Positions 9,624 through 15,726 are shown, counted from the stretch's first letter. The stretch is DNA of 40,442 nt from an uncultured Clostridia bacterium (GCA_947630825.1 CANRJA010000016.1:1-40442); one strand, 5' to 3'. Numbers and translations are program-made. Notes: generated by a model not told the origin, from the letters alone.

Positions 9624-9660
9624 AATACGTATTGACATAATACGTATTATATCATATAAT
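9624..9660 (+). promoter_or_regulatory. hicAB promoter with twin palindromic operators
   Basis: TTGACA (9632-9637), a 17-bp spacer and TATAAT (9655-9660) form a full consensus promoter. Two copies of the palindrome AATACGTATT (9624-9633 and 9639-9648) overlap the -35 box and the spacer, with centres 15 bp apart. This fits autorepression by the ribbon-helix-helix domain of HicB. Confidence 0.85.
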
Positions 9661-9682
9661 ATATGTGTAAGGCGGTGAGAGA

Positions 9683-9865
9683 ATGACATTCAAAGAAATG
9701 GAAAAGCTAATAAAAGCTGATGGATGGGTCTATTTGTACACTAGAGGTTCTCACTTTTACTACTCACACCCTACAAAGAAAGGTAAGGTTACAATACCAA
9801 ACCATAAAGGCGATATTCCAAAAGGAACGGCAAACTCAATACTTAAACAAGCAGGGCTGAGGTAA
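9683..9865 (+). CDS. hicA: HicA-type mRNA interferase toxin
   Basis: A 60-residue protein with the HicA double-stranded-RNA-binding-like fold. It starts FKEMEKLIKADGW, carries the catalytic His in RGSHFYY (H24) and continues with VTIPNH and the IPKGT...ILKQAGL end typical of the family. HicA cleaves mRNA when not bound by HicB. GGCGGTGAGAG precedes the ATG. First gene of a two-gene operon, 34 bases before hicB, stabilising the prophage or blocking other phages (inference). Confidence 0.93.
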   Translation: MTFKEMEKLIKADGWVYLYTRGSHFYYSHPTKKGKVTIPNHKGDIPKGTANSILKQAGLR

Positions 9866-9899
9866 GCCTTTGCTTGTACGATATGAAAGGAGTAATTTT

Positions 9900-10310
9900 A
9901 TGTTATCAATGTATCCTGCTTGCTTTTATAAAGAAAAAGAGGGCAACTATTCAGTCATTTTTCCTGTTATAAATCAAGCCACCTGCGGCGATACACTCGA
10001 TGAAGCTATGAAAATGGCTGTTGACTGTCTTGCAGGCTACCTCTACAATGCTAAACTTGAAAATTTAGAAGTCCCTAAAGCTCCATCAATGGAAAGTATC
10101 AACGTAGATGAAGAATATGACGAGTACGAAAGTGCATTTGTAAATATGGTTACTGTTGACGTTGACGAGTATGCAAAAAAGCATTTTGAAAAGTCCGTTA
10201 AGAAAACGCTTACTATTCCATCTTGGCTCAATGATTTGGCAATTGAAAATGGTGTTAATTTTTCACAAGCACTTCAATCTGCTTTAAAAAATCAACTTCA
10301 TATTAATTAG
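9900..10310 (+). CDS. hicB: HicB-type antitoxin
   Basis: A 136-residue protein. The start at 9900 is preferred over the in-frame upstream ATG at 9870, because AAAGGAG lies 6 bases before 9900 and nothing precedes the other. The N-terminal half (MYPACFYKEKEGNYSVIFP, then GDTLDEAMKMA) is the partly degraded RNase-H-like HicB fold. The C-terminal 40 residues (KKTLTIPSWLNDLA...FSQALQSAL) form a ribbon-helix-helix DNA-binding domain. It should neutralise HicA and bind the palindromes at 9624-9648. Confidence 0.92.
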   Translation: MLSMYPACFYKEKEGNYSVIFPVINQATCGDTLDEAMKMAVDCLAGYLYNAKLENLEVPKAPSMESINVDEEYDEYESAFVNMVTVDVDEYAKKHFEKSVKKTLTIPSWLNDLAIENGVNFSQALQSALKNQLHIN

Positions 10311-10329
10311 AATATATATTGCCTCTGTT

Positions 10330-10435
10330 GAGTTGCTTCTTTGACGGGGCTGTAAACGATTTATATGCGTCTGTTTTCTTATCGTAAGCCCTTACTCTTC
10401 AATTACCGCTCGGCAGCTTTTTTAGCTGTTGCCAT
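10330..10435 (-). pseudogene. Decayed integrase N-terminus, related to the element C integrase
   Basis: Read on the minus strand from an ATG at 10435 with AGGAGG upstream, the first residues MATAKK match the start of the integrase at 40363. After a one-base insertion in the A-run the match continues: LPSGN, a stop, then RVRAYDKKTDAYKSFTAPSKK, against LPSGSWRVRVYDKKTNKYKSFTAYSKK. The copy carries a frameshift and an in-frame stop and is cut off after about 35 codons. It marks an older or alternative integration module replaced by the B integrase plus hicAB. Confidence 0.85.
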
Positions 10436-10451
10436 ATATTTTCCTCCTATC

Positions 10452-10480
10452 TTGACATACAAAAAATGTTATGCTAAAAT
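10452..10480 (+). promoter_or_regulatory. Promoter of small RNA unit 1
   Basis: TTGACA (10452-10457), exactly 17 bp, TAAAAT (10475-10480). It lies directly behind the ribosome site of the integrase remnant, pointing the other way, and can only drive the short hairpin transcript that follows. Confidence 0.8.
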
Positions 10481-10484
10481 AAAA

Positions 10485-10560
10485 GGGCAGAATTAGCCCT
10501 TTTAGAGACTGGGATTAATTCGTCTGCCCTCACAAGGTGCGAACTTGTGGGGGCTTTTCT
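10485..10560 (+). ncRNA. Putative small RNA 1 (about 75 nt)
   Basis: No ORF. The transcript predicted to start at about 10485 begins GGGCAG and ends in a 10-bp stem (10527-10536 with 10544-10553) followed by CTTTTCTT. The 5' end AGGGCAG (10484-10490) can pair perfectly with CTGCCCT (10524-10530), which overlaps the terminator stem by four bases, so two exclusive folds are possible. GGGC/GCCC near the 5' end offers a further small hairpin. A related copy lies at 9511-9593. Function unknown: regulatory RNA or attenuator-like decoy. Confidence 0.65.
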
Positions 10561-10568
10561 TATTTATA

Positions 10569-11291
10569 TTACTTTAAGTTCTTTTTTGTAGCTGAAAATT
10601 TTATGTCGCTTGAGAATAATCCTTGAGAATCCACATCAACCTCGTACTTCTTCCAATCTTGATCTACTTGATAGCATAGACTTCCTTTGAGTTTTTTACC
10701 CGGTGCAATAGTGCCGTCTAAATGCTCATCAGTTACAGACATTGCCGATACATCTTCATCTATGGAATATGTGTCTACATAAGCATTGAAGTGCAACATC
10801 GAAGATACAGTAATTTCAGATTTTGAATTGTTTTCATATTCAAAAGTAGCAATCAAGAATACCTTTCCTGCATCAGGTTTCATAAATTCATTATTGCCCA
10901 TAGTTTCTTCTATGCTGACAAAAGTTATTTTAACATCATGATCGTTTACCGAATCACCTACAGTTAAAGTCTCATCTTTTTTCTTAGTGGTCGTTTCCTT
11001 TTTCTTTGTAGTGTCATTGTTTCCAGAGCTCGAATCATCTGCAGTTGAAACTGTCGAACTTTCAGTATTGGTTTCTTTACTGTCAGAACCGCCAGTTGCA
11101 CCGGCTATAATTGCTAAAACAACAATAACCACAATCACTATAGCAATAATTGTTGATTTTTTCTTTTTTGGCTTTTGTTGTTGTGGCATTGGTGCTTGTT
11201 GCTCTTGAGGTGTTACTTCTATCGCTTGTTCAGCTCCACAATTAGGACAAGTGCCTCCCTCATATTCTTTCCCACATTTTGTACAAAACAT
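10569..11291 (-). CDS. Zinc-ribbon, single-TM protein with DUF4352 domain
   Basis: A 240-residue protein. The Met at 11291 is chosen over the in-frame ATG at 11312, because AGGAGG sits 7 bases before it and the protein then begins with its zinc ribbon. That ribbon is C3-x2-C6 and C15-x2-C18 (MFCTKCG...CPNCG). It is followed by a Pro/Gln linker, a Lys-rich stop, one membrane helix (about 46-66), a Ser/Thr/Lys-rich stalk and a C-terminal extracellular beta domain (VGDSVNDHDVKITF...) of the DUF4352 type. Such proteins are common in clostridial lysogeny regions and may alter the host envelope; the actual role is unknown. Its start region overlaps the divergent promoter of small RNA 2. Confidence 0.8.
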   Translation of the reverse strand: MFCTKCGKEYEGGTCPNCGAEQAIEVTPQEQQAPMPQQQKPKKKKSTIIAIVIVVIVVLAIIAGATGGSDSKETNTESSTVSTADDSSSGNNDTTKKKETTTKKKDETLTVGDSVNDHDVKITFVSIEETMGNNEFMKPDAGKVFLIATFEYENNSKSEITVSSMLHFNAYVDTYSIDEDVSAMSVTDEHLDGTIAPGKKLKGSLCYQVDQDWKKYEVDVDSQGLFSSDIKFSATKKNLK

Positions 11292-11305
11292 AATTTTTCC
11301 TCCTA

Positions 11306-11334
11306 TTGACATTATCTTGAAAATGTCGTATAAT
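11306..11334 (+). promoter_or_regulatory. Consensus promoter of small RNA unit 2
   Basis: A perfect TTGACA (11306-11311), 17-bp spacer, perfect TATAAT (11329-11334). The -35 box lies just upstream of the ribosome site of the minus-strand zinc-ribbon gene, so the two transcripts diverge and overlap at their 5' ends. Confidence 0.88.
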
Positions 11335-11340
11335 ATTTTT

Positions 11341-11413
11341 GTCGAAGTATAGAAGAAATATCTATATTTTGCTATATCCCCGACAGTACTCCCAATACTG
11401 TTGGGGAATTTTT
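11341..11413 (+). ncRNA. Putative small RNA 2 (about 73 nt)
   Basis: Downstream of a full-consensus promoter there is no usable ORF before an 11-bp terminator stem (11378-11388 with 11396-11406) and AATTTTT. The 5' GTCG (11341-11344) can pair with CGAC (11381-11384) inside the terminator, again giving an alternative fold. The primary sequence is not obviously related to unit 1, but the size and architecture match. Confidence 0.65.
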
Positions 11414-11789
11414 ATTTAATTAATAGTGAAAAAATAAATATAATAACTTTAAAAAAGATAGACCAACATCCATATCCACCTAATATTCCTGTAAGCAGTC
11501 GACGAACATTATTTGATTCAATCACTCCAATAAATTGAATAAACCAATCAATAAACATAAGTGACATAAAAATTATATCTATGTATATTGGTGTTTTAAA
11601 TCCTAATATAAGCATAATGATAGCAGATATTTCACCAACTAGAACACCACAACATCTTGCACAAACAGGAAATTGATATTGTCTAAAAAAGAAACTGCGT
11701 TCAGATAATTGATGACATCCGAGTTGTTCTCCGATATGCATAGATTTAACCCAAATAAGTCTTAGATAGTAATACTTGTTCTTTTTCAT
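11412..11789 (-). CDS. DUF2085 membrane protein
   Basis: A 125-residue protein with the DUF2085 signature (HIGEQLGCHQLSERSF, then QFPVCARCCGVLVGE). Three to four hydrophobic helices follow. The conserved Cys/His set (GCHQ, CARCC) suggests metal or thiol chemistry at the membrane; no function is established. Its ATG overlaps the stop of the upstream zinc-ribbon gene (ATGA), so translation is coupled. It ends at the terminator hairpin of small RNA 2. Confidence 0.82.
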   Translation of the reverse strand: MKKNKYYYLRLIWVKSMHIGEQLGCHQLSERSFFFRQYQFPVCARCCGVLVGEISAIIMLILGFKTPIYIDIIFMSLMFIDWFIQFIGVIESNNVRRLLTGILGGYGCWSIFFKVIIFIFSLLIK

Positions 11790-12046
11790 TTTTTAAACTG
11801 ATTACCGCAATTCATGCAGCAGTATACGATTTCATTAGTTGTTGTTCGGTTATCTTCAAACTTTCCTTTGGTTTTTCCCATTCCGCAAAGTCCACAAAGC
11901 CAGCCAAAAGGTCCAATTATGCAAGTCATAATACAACCTTTACACCAACCAAATCCTTTATTTTTCCTAGTATCTGTTACCTTACCAGTAACTTTTTGCT
12001 GTGAAACGACTTGAATGTTTTCACTTCCGCATTTTGGACAAAACAT
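11786..12046 (-). CDS. Small LITAF-like zinc-ribbon protein
   Basis: An 86-residue protein. An N-terminal CPKCG knuckle (C3, C6) and a C-terminal CCMNCG knuckle (C77, C80) flank a hydrophobic Cys-rich segment (about 35-54, CKGCIMTCIIGPFGW...). That is the layout of LITAF-like ribbons, which insert their middle segment into a membrane surface. First gene of a two-gene operon with the DUF2085 gene. GAGGA lies before the ATG. The start MFCPKCG resembles MFCTKCG of the gene at 11291, suggesting related regulation or function. Confidence 0.7.
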   Translation of the reverse strand: MFCPKCGSENIQVVSQQKVTGKVTDTRKNKGFGWCKGCIMTCIIGPFGWLCGLCGMGKTKGKFEDNRTTTNEIVYCCMNCGNQFKK

Positions 12047-12061
12047 ATTTAATTCCTCATG

Positions 12062-12090
12062 TTGACATAATTTTAAAAATATTGTATAAT
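12062..12090 (+). promoter_or_regulatory. Consensus promoter of small RNA unit 3
   Basis: A perfect TTGACA (12062-12067), 17-bp spacer, perfect TATAAT (12085-12090), placed like unit 2 behind the ribosome site of a divergent zinc-ribbon gene. Confidence 0.88.
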
Positions 12091-12096
12091 ATTGTT

Positions 12097-12175
12097 GTAA
12101 AAGTATTAATAATGCTTTTACTATCCATATATTCCTTAATCCCTGCTAGTATTACGGTACTGGTGGGGATTTTTA
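12097..12175 (+). ncRNA. Putative small RNA 3 (about 78 nt)
   Basis: The predicted 5' end falls exactly on an 11-bp hairpin (12097-12107 with 12111-12121, GTAAAAG...CTTTTAC). A 16-base single-stranded linker follows, then a 14-bp terminator stem (12138-12151 with 12158-12171, several G-T pairs) and TTTTT. No ORF. The architecture is 5' hairpin, linker, terminator, as expected of a stable small RNA. Confidence 0.68.
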
Positions 12176-12238
12176 TTTAATTAGGTACACAAAAACAGCA
12201 TTGATATGCATATGTAATTATTTAAATTAAAGATAATA

Positions 12239-13240
12239 TTAAAATGGAGTGTCATATTCAGTATCATTCCAATCTTTTAGTATACCTCTTTCCTTAAAAG
12301 TGGTGATACTTGAGCAATATGGACAGTACCGTGCATTAATGGGTATATTAGACTTTGTTGCTTGTGAACACTGAACATCGCCATTTAAACATTTATTGAT
12401 TAAAGGCGTACCACAGATGTGGCAAAATTCTGCATCTTCTACAATTTCCTCATTGTCGCATACTGGGCATCTAGTTAGCACTCCGTTTTTGTTTTCTAAT
12501 TGTGTGTATTTCATAATATCCTCAAACTTTCTACTTGGGTTTTTATAATACTTTTTTATGTTTTTATTATGTCCACAAATTGGACAATAGTTATATGAAT
12601 CTAATAGTAATACCTTACAGTTCTCACACACTTTACAGAATGAGAATATTTTAAGCATCTCCCAATCATATCTATCGTACAATTTATTTTGCCATTTATT
12701 GAAGTCACTATATCGGTATTTTGATGCTTCTGAAGAAATATTACAATACTCATGTATCTGTGATGGTTCGATTTTACAGTGTGTTTCATTTAACACAGCG
12801 TAAGGTACTAAAATATAAGATGCAAACCAATCGGCTTCGTCTTCTAAAATTTTATATTCCCATAATTTTAGCTTATTCCTAAACAATCTTGTTTTAATGT
12901 TACTATGATGGTTTAAAAGTACATGACCTAATTCATGTGCAATGTTCCAACGATATCGATAAGAGAATTTAATGTTTGGATCAATATCGTTATAACATAT
13001 CAAATATAATCCTAATTTTGCATTAAAATCTGTAAATCCGTCTTTACTTCCAGCGTACTGATACATTTCTTCTAAAGTAAAATTATTATCTTCTATAAAC
13101 TTACTGTAAGGAATTACTCTTATATTTGAATACGATTTTGCTATTTTTTTAATAGGTACTGGTAATTGAAGTTCATTACCTAAATTATGATATTGTGTTA
13201 ATGTGTCTAATACTACTTGTTTTATTTGTTTCTTATTCAT
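12239..13240 (-). CDS. ImmA/IrrE-family metallopeptidase with C-terminal zinc ribbons
   Basis: A 333-residue protein. The N-terminal 150 residues form the ImmA/IrrE zinc peptidase: H102-E103-x2-H106 (AHELGHVLLNHH), third ligand region EDEADWFA (about 133-140). Such peptidases cleave the phage repressor on induction. Unlike the usual 120-180-residue form, this one has a C-terminal extension with three Cys knuckle sets (CENC/CPIC, CPVC/CHIC, YCPYC), probably DZANK-like ribbons. It overlaps the repressor gene by 8 bases, supporting a two-gene switch. About 190 bp separate its stop from the next gene on the left, a region holding small RNA 3. Confidence 0.88.
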   Translation of the reverse strand: MNKKQIKQVVLDTLTQYHNLGNELQLPVPIKKIAKSYSNIRVIPYSKFIEDNNFTLEEMYQYAGSKDGFTDFNAKLGLYLICYNDIDPNIKFSYRYRWNIAHELGHVLLNHHSNIKTRLFRNKLKLWEYKILEDEADWFASYILVPYAVLNETHCKIEPSQIHEYCNISSEASKYRYSDFNKWQNKLYDRYDWEMLKIFSFCKVCENCKVLLLDSYNYCPICGHNKNIKKYYKNPSRKFEDIMKYTQLENKNGVLTRCPVCDNEEIVEDAEFCHICGTPLINKCLNGDVQCSQATKSNIPINARYCPYCSSITTFKERGILKDWNDTEYDTPF

Positions 13241-13574
13241 CTATATCATCATCTATAAAATCATCATTAAAATATTTGGAAAATGTGAGCTCTAAAACTT
13301 TCATCATTCTTTCTTGGTCTTCTTCTGGCATTTTATTTCTAGCTCGTGCTATTCTTCTAATATCGATATCTGATTTCAAATTTTTACCGAGCAGATAGTC
13401 AGTCGATACATTAAGAAAATTAGCGATCTGTGATAAGTATTTATAAAATGACTTGCTTTTGCCGTTTTTCCATGCACTAAAAGTACTTTTGTCAAGTTCC
13501 AAATAGTCAGTTAATTCTTTTTGAGAGAGATTATTTTTCTCTAAAAGCATCATTATTTTGTTAATTGTGTCCAT
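13233..13574 (-). CDS. XRE-family prophage repressor (CI-like)
   Basis: A 113-residue protein with an N-terminal HTH_3 domain (about 6-62: LSQKELTDYLELDKSTFSAWKNG, listed here only as its helices 2-3) and a short acidic tail ending DDDIDE. It lies upstream of and overlaps the ImmA-like gene, the arrangement of ImmR/ImmA switches. It should bind the GTTGATAA operators at 13608-13687 and repress the rightward early promoter. GGAGGAG precedes the ATG. Confidence 0.88.
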   Translation of the reverse strand: MDTINKIMMLLEKNNLSQKELTDYLELDKSTFSAWKNGKSKSFYKYLSQIANFLNVSTDYLLGKNLKSDIDIRRIARARNKMPEEDQERMMKVLELTFSKYFNDDFIDDDIDE

Positions 13575-13607
13575 ATTTTACTCCTCCAATTTAGTCAAAA
13601 CGCCGAA

Positions 13608-13687
13608 GTTGATAAATTATCAACCAAAACTATTGACAGTTGGCAGAATATAAACTATAATATGGTTACAGTTGATAAATTTGCAAC
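13608..13687. promoter_or_regulatory. Lysogeny switch: overlapping divergent promoters and operators
   Basis: The rightward promoter has TTGACA (13633-13638), 17 bp, TATAAT (13656-13661). The leftward promoter has TTGCAA (13681-13686), 18 bp, TATTAT (complement of 13657-13662), so the two -10 boxes coincide. The operator palindrome GTTGATAAATTATCAAC (13608-13624) lies left of the rightward -35 box. A second, imperfect copy, GTTGATAAATTTGCAAC (13671-13687), covers the rightward start point and the leftward -35 box. A half site TTATCAAC lies at 13769-13776. The remaining 130-base leader before 13820 has no ORF. Confidence 0.85.
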
Positions 13688-13819
13688 CTATTACTTATGC
13701 ACTTTATATTGGCAGATATAAAGTAAGTTTATAAAACGCAAACCTAATACAAGTTAATAGTATCAGTTTTATCAACTTTTGTCAAGACTGTAATATATAT
13801 TTTGTGGAGGTGAACAAAA

Positions 13820-14047
13820 ATGTTTGAAGTTTTTAGGCAAAATGTCAAGGAATATTTAAAAAACAATAAGATGACATATTATCAACTTGGCTTAAAATCC
13901 GATTTAGCTGAAGGCACAATAAAGTGTTTTATGTCTGGAGCCAATGACAGCCGACGAGTGGCAGAGCGTATAGCCGATGCACTAGGTAAAAAAATAATTT
14001 ATTCTAACGGTAAATATCAGCTAGTTGAAACAGAAATGACAAAGTGA
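13820..14047 (+). CDS. Small HTH protein (Cro-like)
   Basis: A 75-residue protein whose first 55 residues look like an XRE-type helix-turn-helix (MTYYQLGLKSDLAEGTIKCF, then RRVAERIADALG). First gene after the rightward promoter and opposite the repressor, the place of a Cro-type antirepressor. GGAGGTGA lies 7 bases before the ATG. The family call is moderate; the Cro role is by position. Confidence 0.75.
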   Translation: MFEVFRQNVKEYLKNNKMTYYQLGLKSDLAEGTIKCFMSGANDSRRVAERIADALGKKIIYSNGKYQLVETEMTK

Positions 14048-14096
14048 TTGAAATGAACGAAATTAAAAAACAGAAAGAGCAGGAGGGTGAGGAGAT

Positions 14097-14207
14097 ATGT
14101 ACAAGCCTACGCCATTTGAAAAAAATATAGTTGCTATATTAACAATTGTTTCAATGGTAGAAAGTATAGTAGGTATAATCATTGCCATTATAGCATTATT
14201 GCGATGA
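14097..14207 (+). CDS. 36-residue single-TM protein
   Basis: ATG at 14097 after a strong AGGAGGGTGAGGAG site. The product MYKPTPFEKN... is almost entirely one hydrophobic helix (residues 10-35) ending in LLR. Its last 20 bases overlap the convergent gene on the other strand. No family recognised. Confidence 0.55.
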   Translation: MYKPTPFEKNIVAILTIVSMVESIVGIIIAIIALLR

Positions 14208-14487
14208 TTGAAATTATAAGAGAAGTTAAGGCAATAACATTTGAAACAATTATAGGCATCCAGTATTTTAAATGTTCTTCACGGTATTGTTCAAAGGCGA
14301 TTTTGCCAGTATTAGTAATGACAAGTTCGGGTGAGTATTCAAAAAATCCACTGCGTTGTACTTTTACCTTCTGAGGTTCTATAAGTTCTTTTTGAATTAA
14401 AATCTCTGAGGTTTCATTATTAATTATTAAATTTTTATGAGTGTAAAATCGTTTCAAAAGTTTATATTCATCTTTAGTAATGTTCAT
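14188..14487 (-). CDS. Hypothetical 99-residue protein, C-terminal membrane helix
   Basis: The start at 14487 is chosen over the upstream ATG at 14517, because AAAAGGAGAAC lies 6 bases before it. The soluble N-terminal part (DEYKLLKRFYTHKN..., about 1-72) could be a small winged-helix-like domain. The last 25 residues are a hydrophobic helix (MPIIVSNVIALTSLIISII). It is encoded against the early operon, so it probably has its own promoter and is expressed in the lysogen. A superinfection-exclusion or moron role is inference only. Confidence 0.65.
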   Translation of the reverse strand: MNITKDEYKLLKRFYTHKNLIINNETSEILIQKELIEPQKVKVQRSGFFEYSPELVITNTGKIAFEQYREEHLKYWMPIIVSNVIALTSLIISIIAIML

Positions 14488-14596
14488 TTTAGTTCTCCTT
14501 TTCACATTAGTATACAAATTATACTACGCTAAGGCATAAATTGCAAGAAAAAACAAAAAAGAGCAGGGGGTGTGAAGAATTATAACCACAATTATT

Positions 14597-14920
14597 TCAA
14601 CTATTATCTTTTTTGTCCTTTTCAATATCATGGAGCATTGCACGAAGAACGTCAAAGGCACCCCAAATAAGAAATGCAGACATAAAAAATAGCACGTTAA
14701 AAAGATCACCAAGAAATAAAATGTTGGTAATTTTAGACTTAAAAATATAGGTTAAAATTATAATTCCCAAGCAAAGAAAAAATTGAATGGAACATTTCTT
14801 TATCATGCTTATGCTGAACTCTTGTTTGTCTCTTTCTTGACTTTTTACTGCTGTGTATATGTTTTTTGCTATAAAACATATTGCTGTAGTAATTAAACTA
14901 ACAATTATATCTTGTATCAT
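14597..14920 (-). CDS. Hypothetical 107-residue membrane protein
   Basis: Two to three hydrophobic segments (about 4-20, 45-63 and 70-92) and a charged C-terminal tail (EKDKKDNS). AAGGAT precedes the ATG. Like its neighbour at 14188-14487 it opposes the early operon and is flanked by the repeated AAGAAAAAACAAA-GAGCAGG sequence. No family recognised; probably a lysogen-expressed membrane moron. Confidence 0.6.
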   Translation of the reverse strand: MIQDIIVSLITTAICFIAKNIYTAVKSQERDKQEFSISMIKKCSIQFFLCLGIIILTYIFKSKITNILFLGDLFNVLFFMSAFLIWGAFDVLRAMLHDIEKDKKDNS

Positions 14921-15010
14921 TTTGTATACATCCTTTTTGTGTTATTTCTAAATAATACCACAAAATACGTGAAAATACAAGAAAAAACAAAGAGCAGGGA
15001 GGTGATAGAA

Positions 15011-15223
15011 ATGGATACATCAAAAATATCAGAAGCAAGCGTTGTTGTTTATGAAAATTTAAACGGTACAAGTGTGGTTAAAACAGATGTATTTAAAGGA
15101 GATAAGGAAAAAGAAAGAGCCTCTGCTATTGGCAATCAGCTAAAGGGATTGACAATTCGGGAAGCTCAAACGCTGTTAAAGAAAATTTCAGATGCTCTTA
15201 TAGATTTTGATACACTGAAATAA
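15011..15223 (+). CDS. Hypothetical 70-residue early protein
   Basis: ATG at 15011 after GGGAGGTGA; the longer upstream reading frame lacks a ribosome site. The sequence MDTSKISEASVVVYENLNGT... ends in an amphipathic helix (REAQTLLKKISDALIDF). No recognised family. Part of the early operon. Confidence 0.6.
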   Translation: MDTSKISEASVVVYENLNGTSVVKTDVFKGDKEKERASAIGNQLKGLTIREAQTLLKKISDALIDFDTLK

Positions 15224-15286
15224 TTTCTTTACTGACTTCATTAAGTATATTCAAAAAAAGAGAACAAAAGAGGGGGGGTGAGAAAA

Positions 15287-15511
15287 ATGGAACTAGCAGG
15301 ATACAGGGATATAAGATTGCTTCTTTATCAGCGGTTTAATAAGGACACAATAACACTGGACGATTTAAGTGAGTATTTGAATTTAAGTCGTAAAACTGTT
15401 GTTAAAATGATAGCCAATGGGAAAATTCCCGCAAAAAAGAATGAACGCAAATACATAATTAGCATTGATGCGTTAGCTATTTGGTTAGCATCGAAAAATG
15501 AAAGGAGTTGA
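15287..15511 (+). CDS. Excisionase-type helix-turn-helix protein
   Basis: A 74-residue protein. The ATG at 15287 is preferred over GTG at 15278, which lies inside the G-rich ribosome site. The motif LDDLSEYLNLSRKTVVKMI, followed by GKIPAKK and YIISIDALAIWLASK, matches the excisionase/HTH_17 family of winged helix proteins. Candidates: excisionase for the integrase at 8473-9480, or an early regulator. The distance from int does not exclude an Xis role. Confidence 0.72.
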   Translation: MELAGYRDIRLLLYQRFNKDTITLDDLSEYLNLSRKTVVKMIANGKIPAKKNERKYIISIDALAIWLASKNERS

Positions 15512-15516
15512 CAAAA

Positions 15517-15726
15517 ATGGAAAAAAAGATGGTACTAGGAGTGATAGGCTTTTTTGCATTGTTCATAATAGCAGGAATAACAAGAATCACATTTTTGATG
15601 TGTATGGTAATAGCAGTAATATCATACTTTACAGGAGCATTATTGCAAGAGCCATACAAGGTTATTACGGTTAAGCCGAAAGAGCAAAAGAGCATAGAAG
15701 TAAAAGGAATGGAGGTAGAGGAATGA
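15517..15726 (+). CDS. Small two-TM membrane protein
   Basis: A 69-residue protein. The ATG at 15517 follows AAAGGAG with a spacing of 9; the in-frame TTG at 15508 is too close to that site. Two hydrophobic segments (about 5-22 and 25-42) precede a charged tail. Its stop overlaps the next ATG (ATGA). No family recognised. Confidence 0.6.
   Translation: MEKKMVLGVIGFFALFIIAGITRITFLMCMVIAVISYFTGALLQEPYKVITVKPKEQKSIEVKGMEVEE

Larger units (their letters stand above)
14065..15004 (+). repeat. Three dispersed copies of a ribosome-site leader repeat
   Basis: Copies at 14065-14090, 14544-14572 and 14978-15004 share A-rich AAAAAACA(A/G)A followed by AAAGAGCAGG(A/G)NGGTGA. The first and third precede plus-strand starts. 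The middle copy precedes no gene and separates the two reverse-strand membrane genes. The copies therefore bracket each reverse module, as if the modules had been inserted or exchanged through the repeat. Confidence 0.65.

Noticed and set aside
14053-14130. 25-codon frame MNEIKKQKEQ... starting just after the Cro-like gene
   Set aside because: No ribosome site; its sequence is the A-rich leader repeat plus the ribosome site of the next small gene.
14524-14712. Minus-strand frame overlapping the 107-residue membrane gene
   Set aside because: Shadow in another frame of 14597-14920 without its own ribosome site.
15266-15276. Run of seven G before the excisionase-like gene as a phase-variation tract
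   Set aside because: Short, and part of a normal G-rich ribosome site; nothing else suggests slippage.
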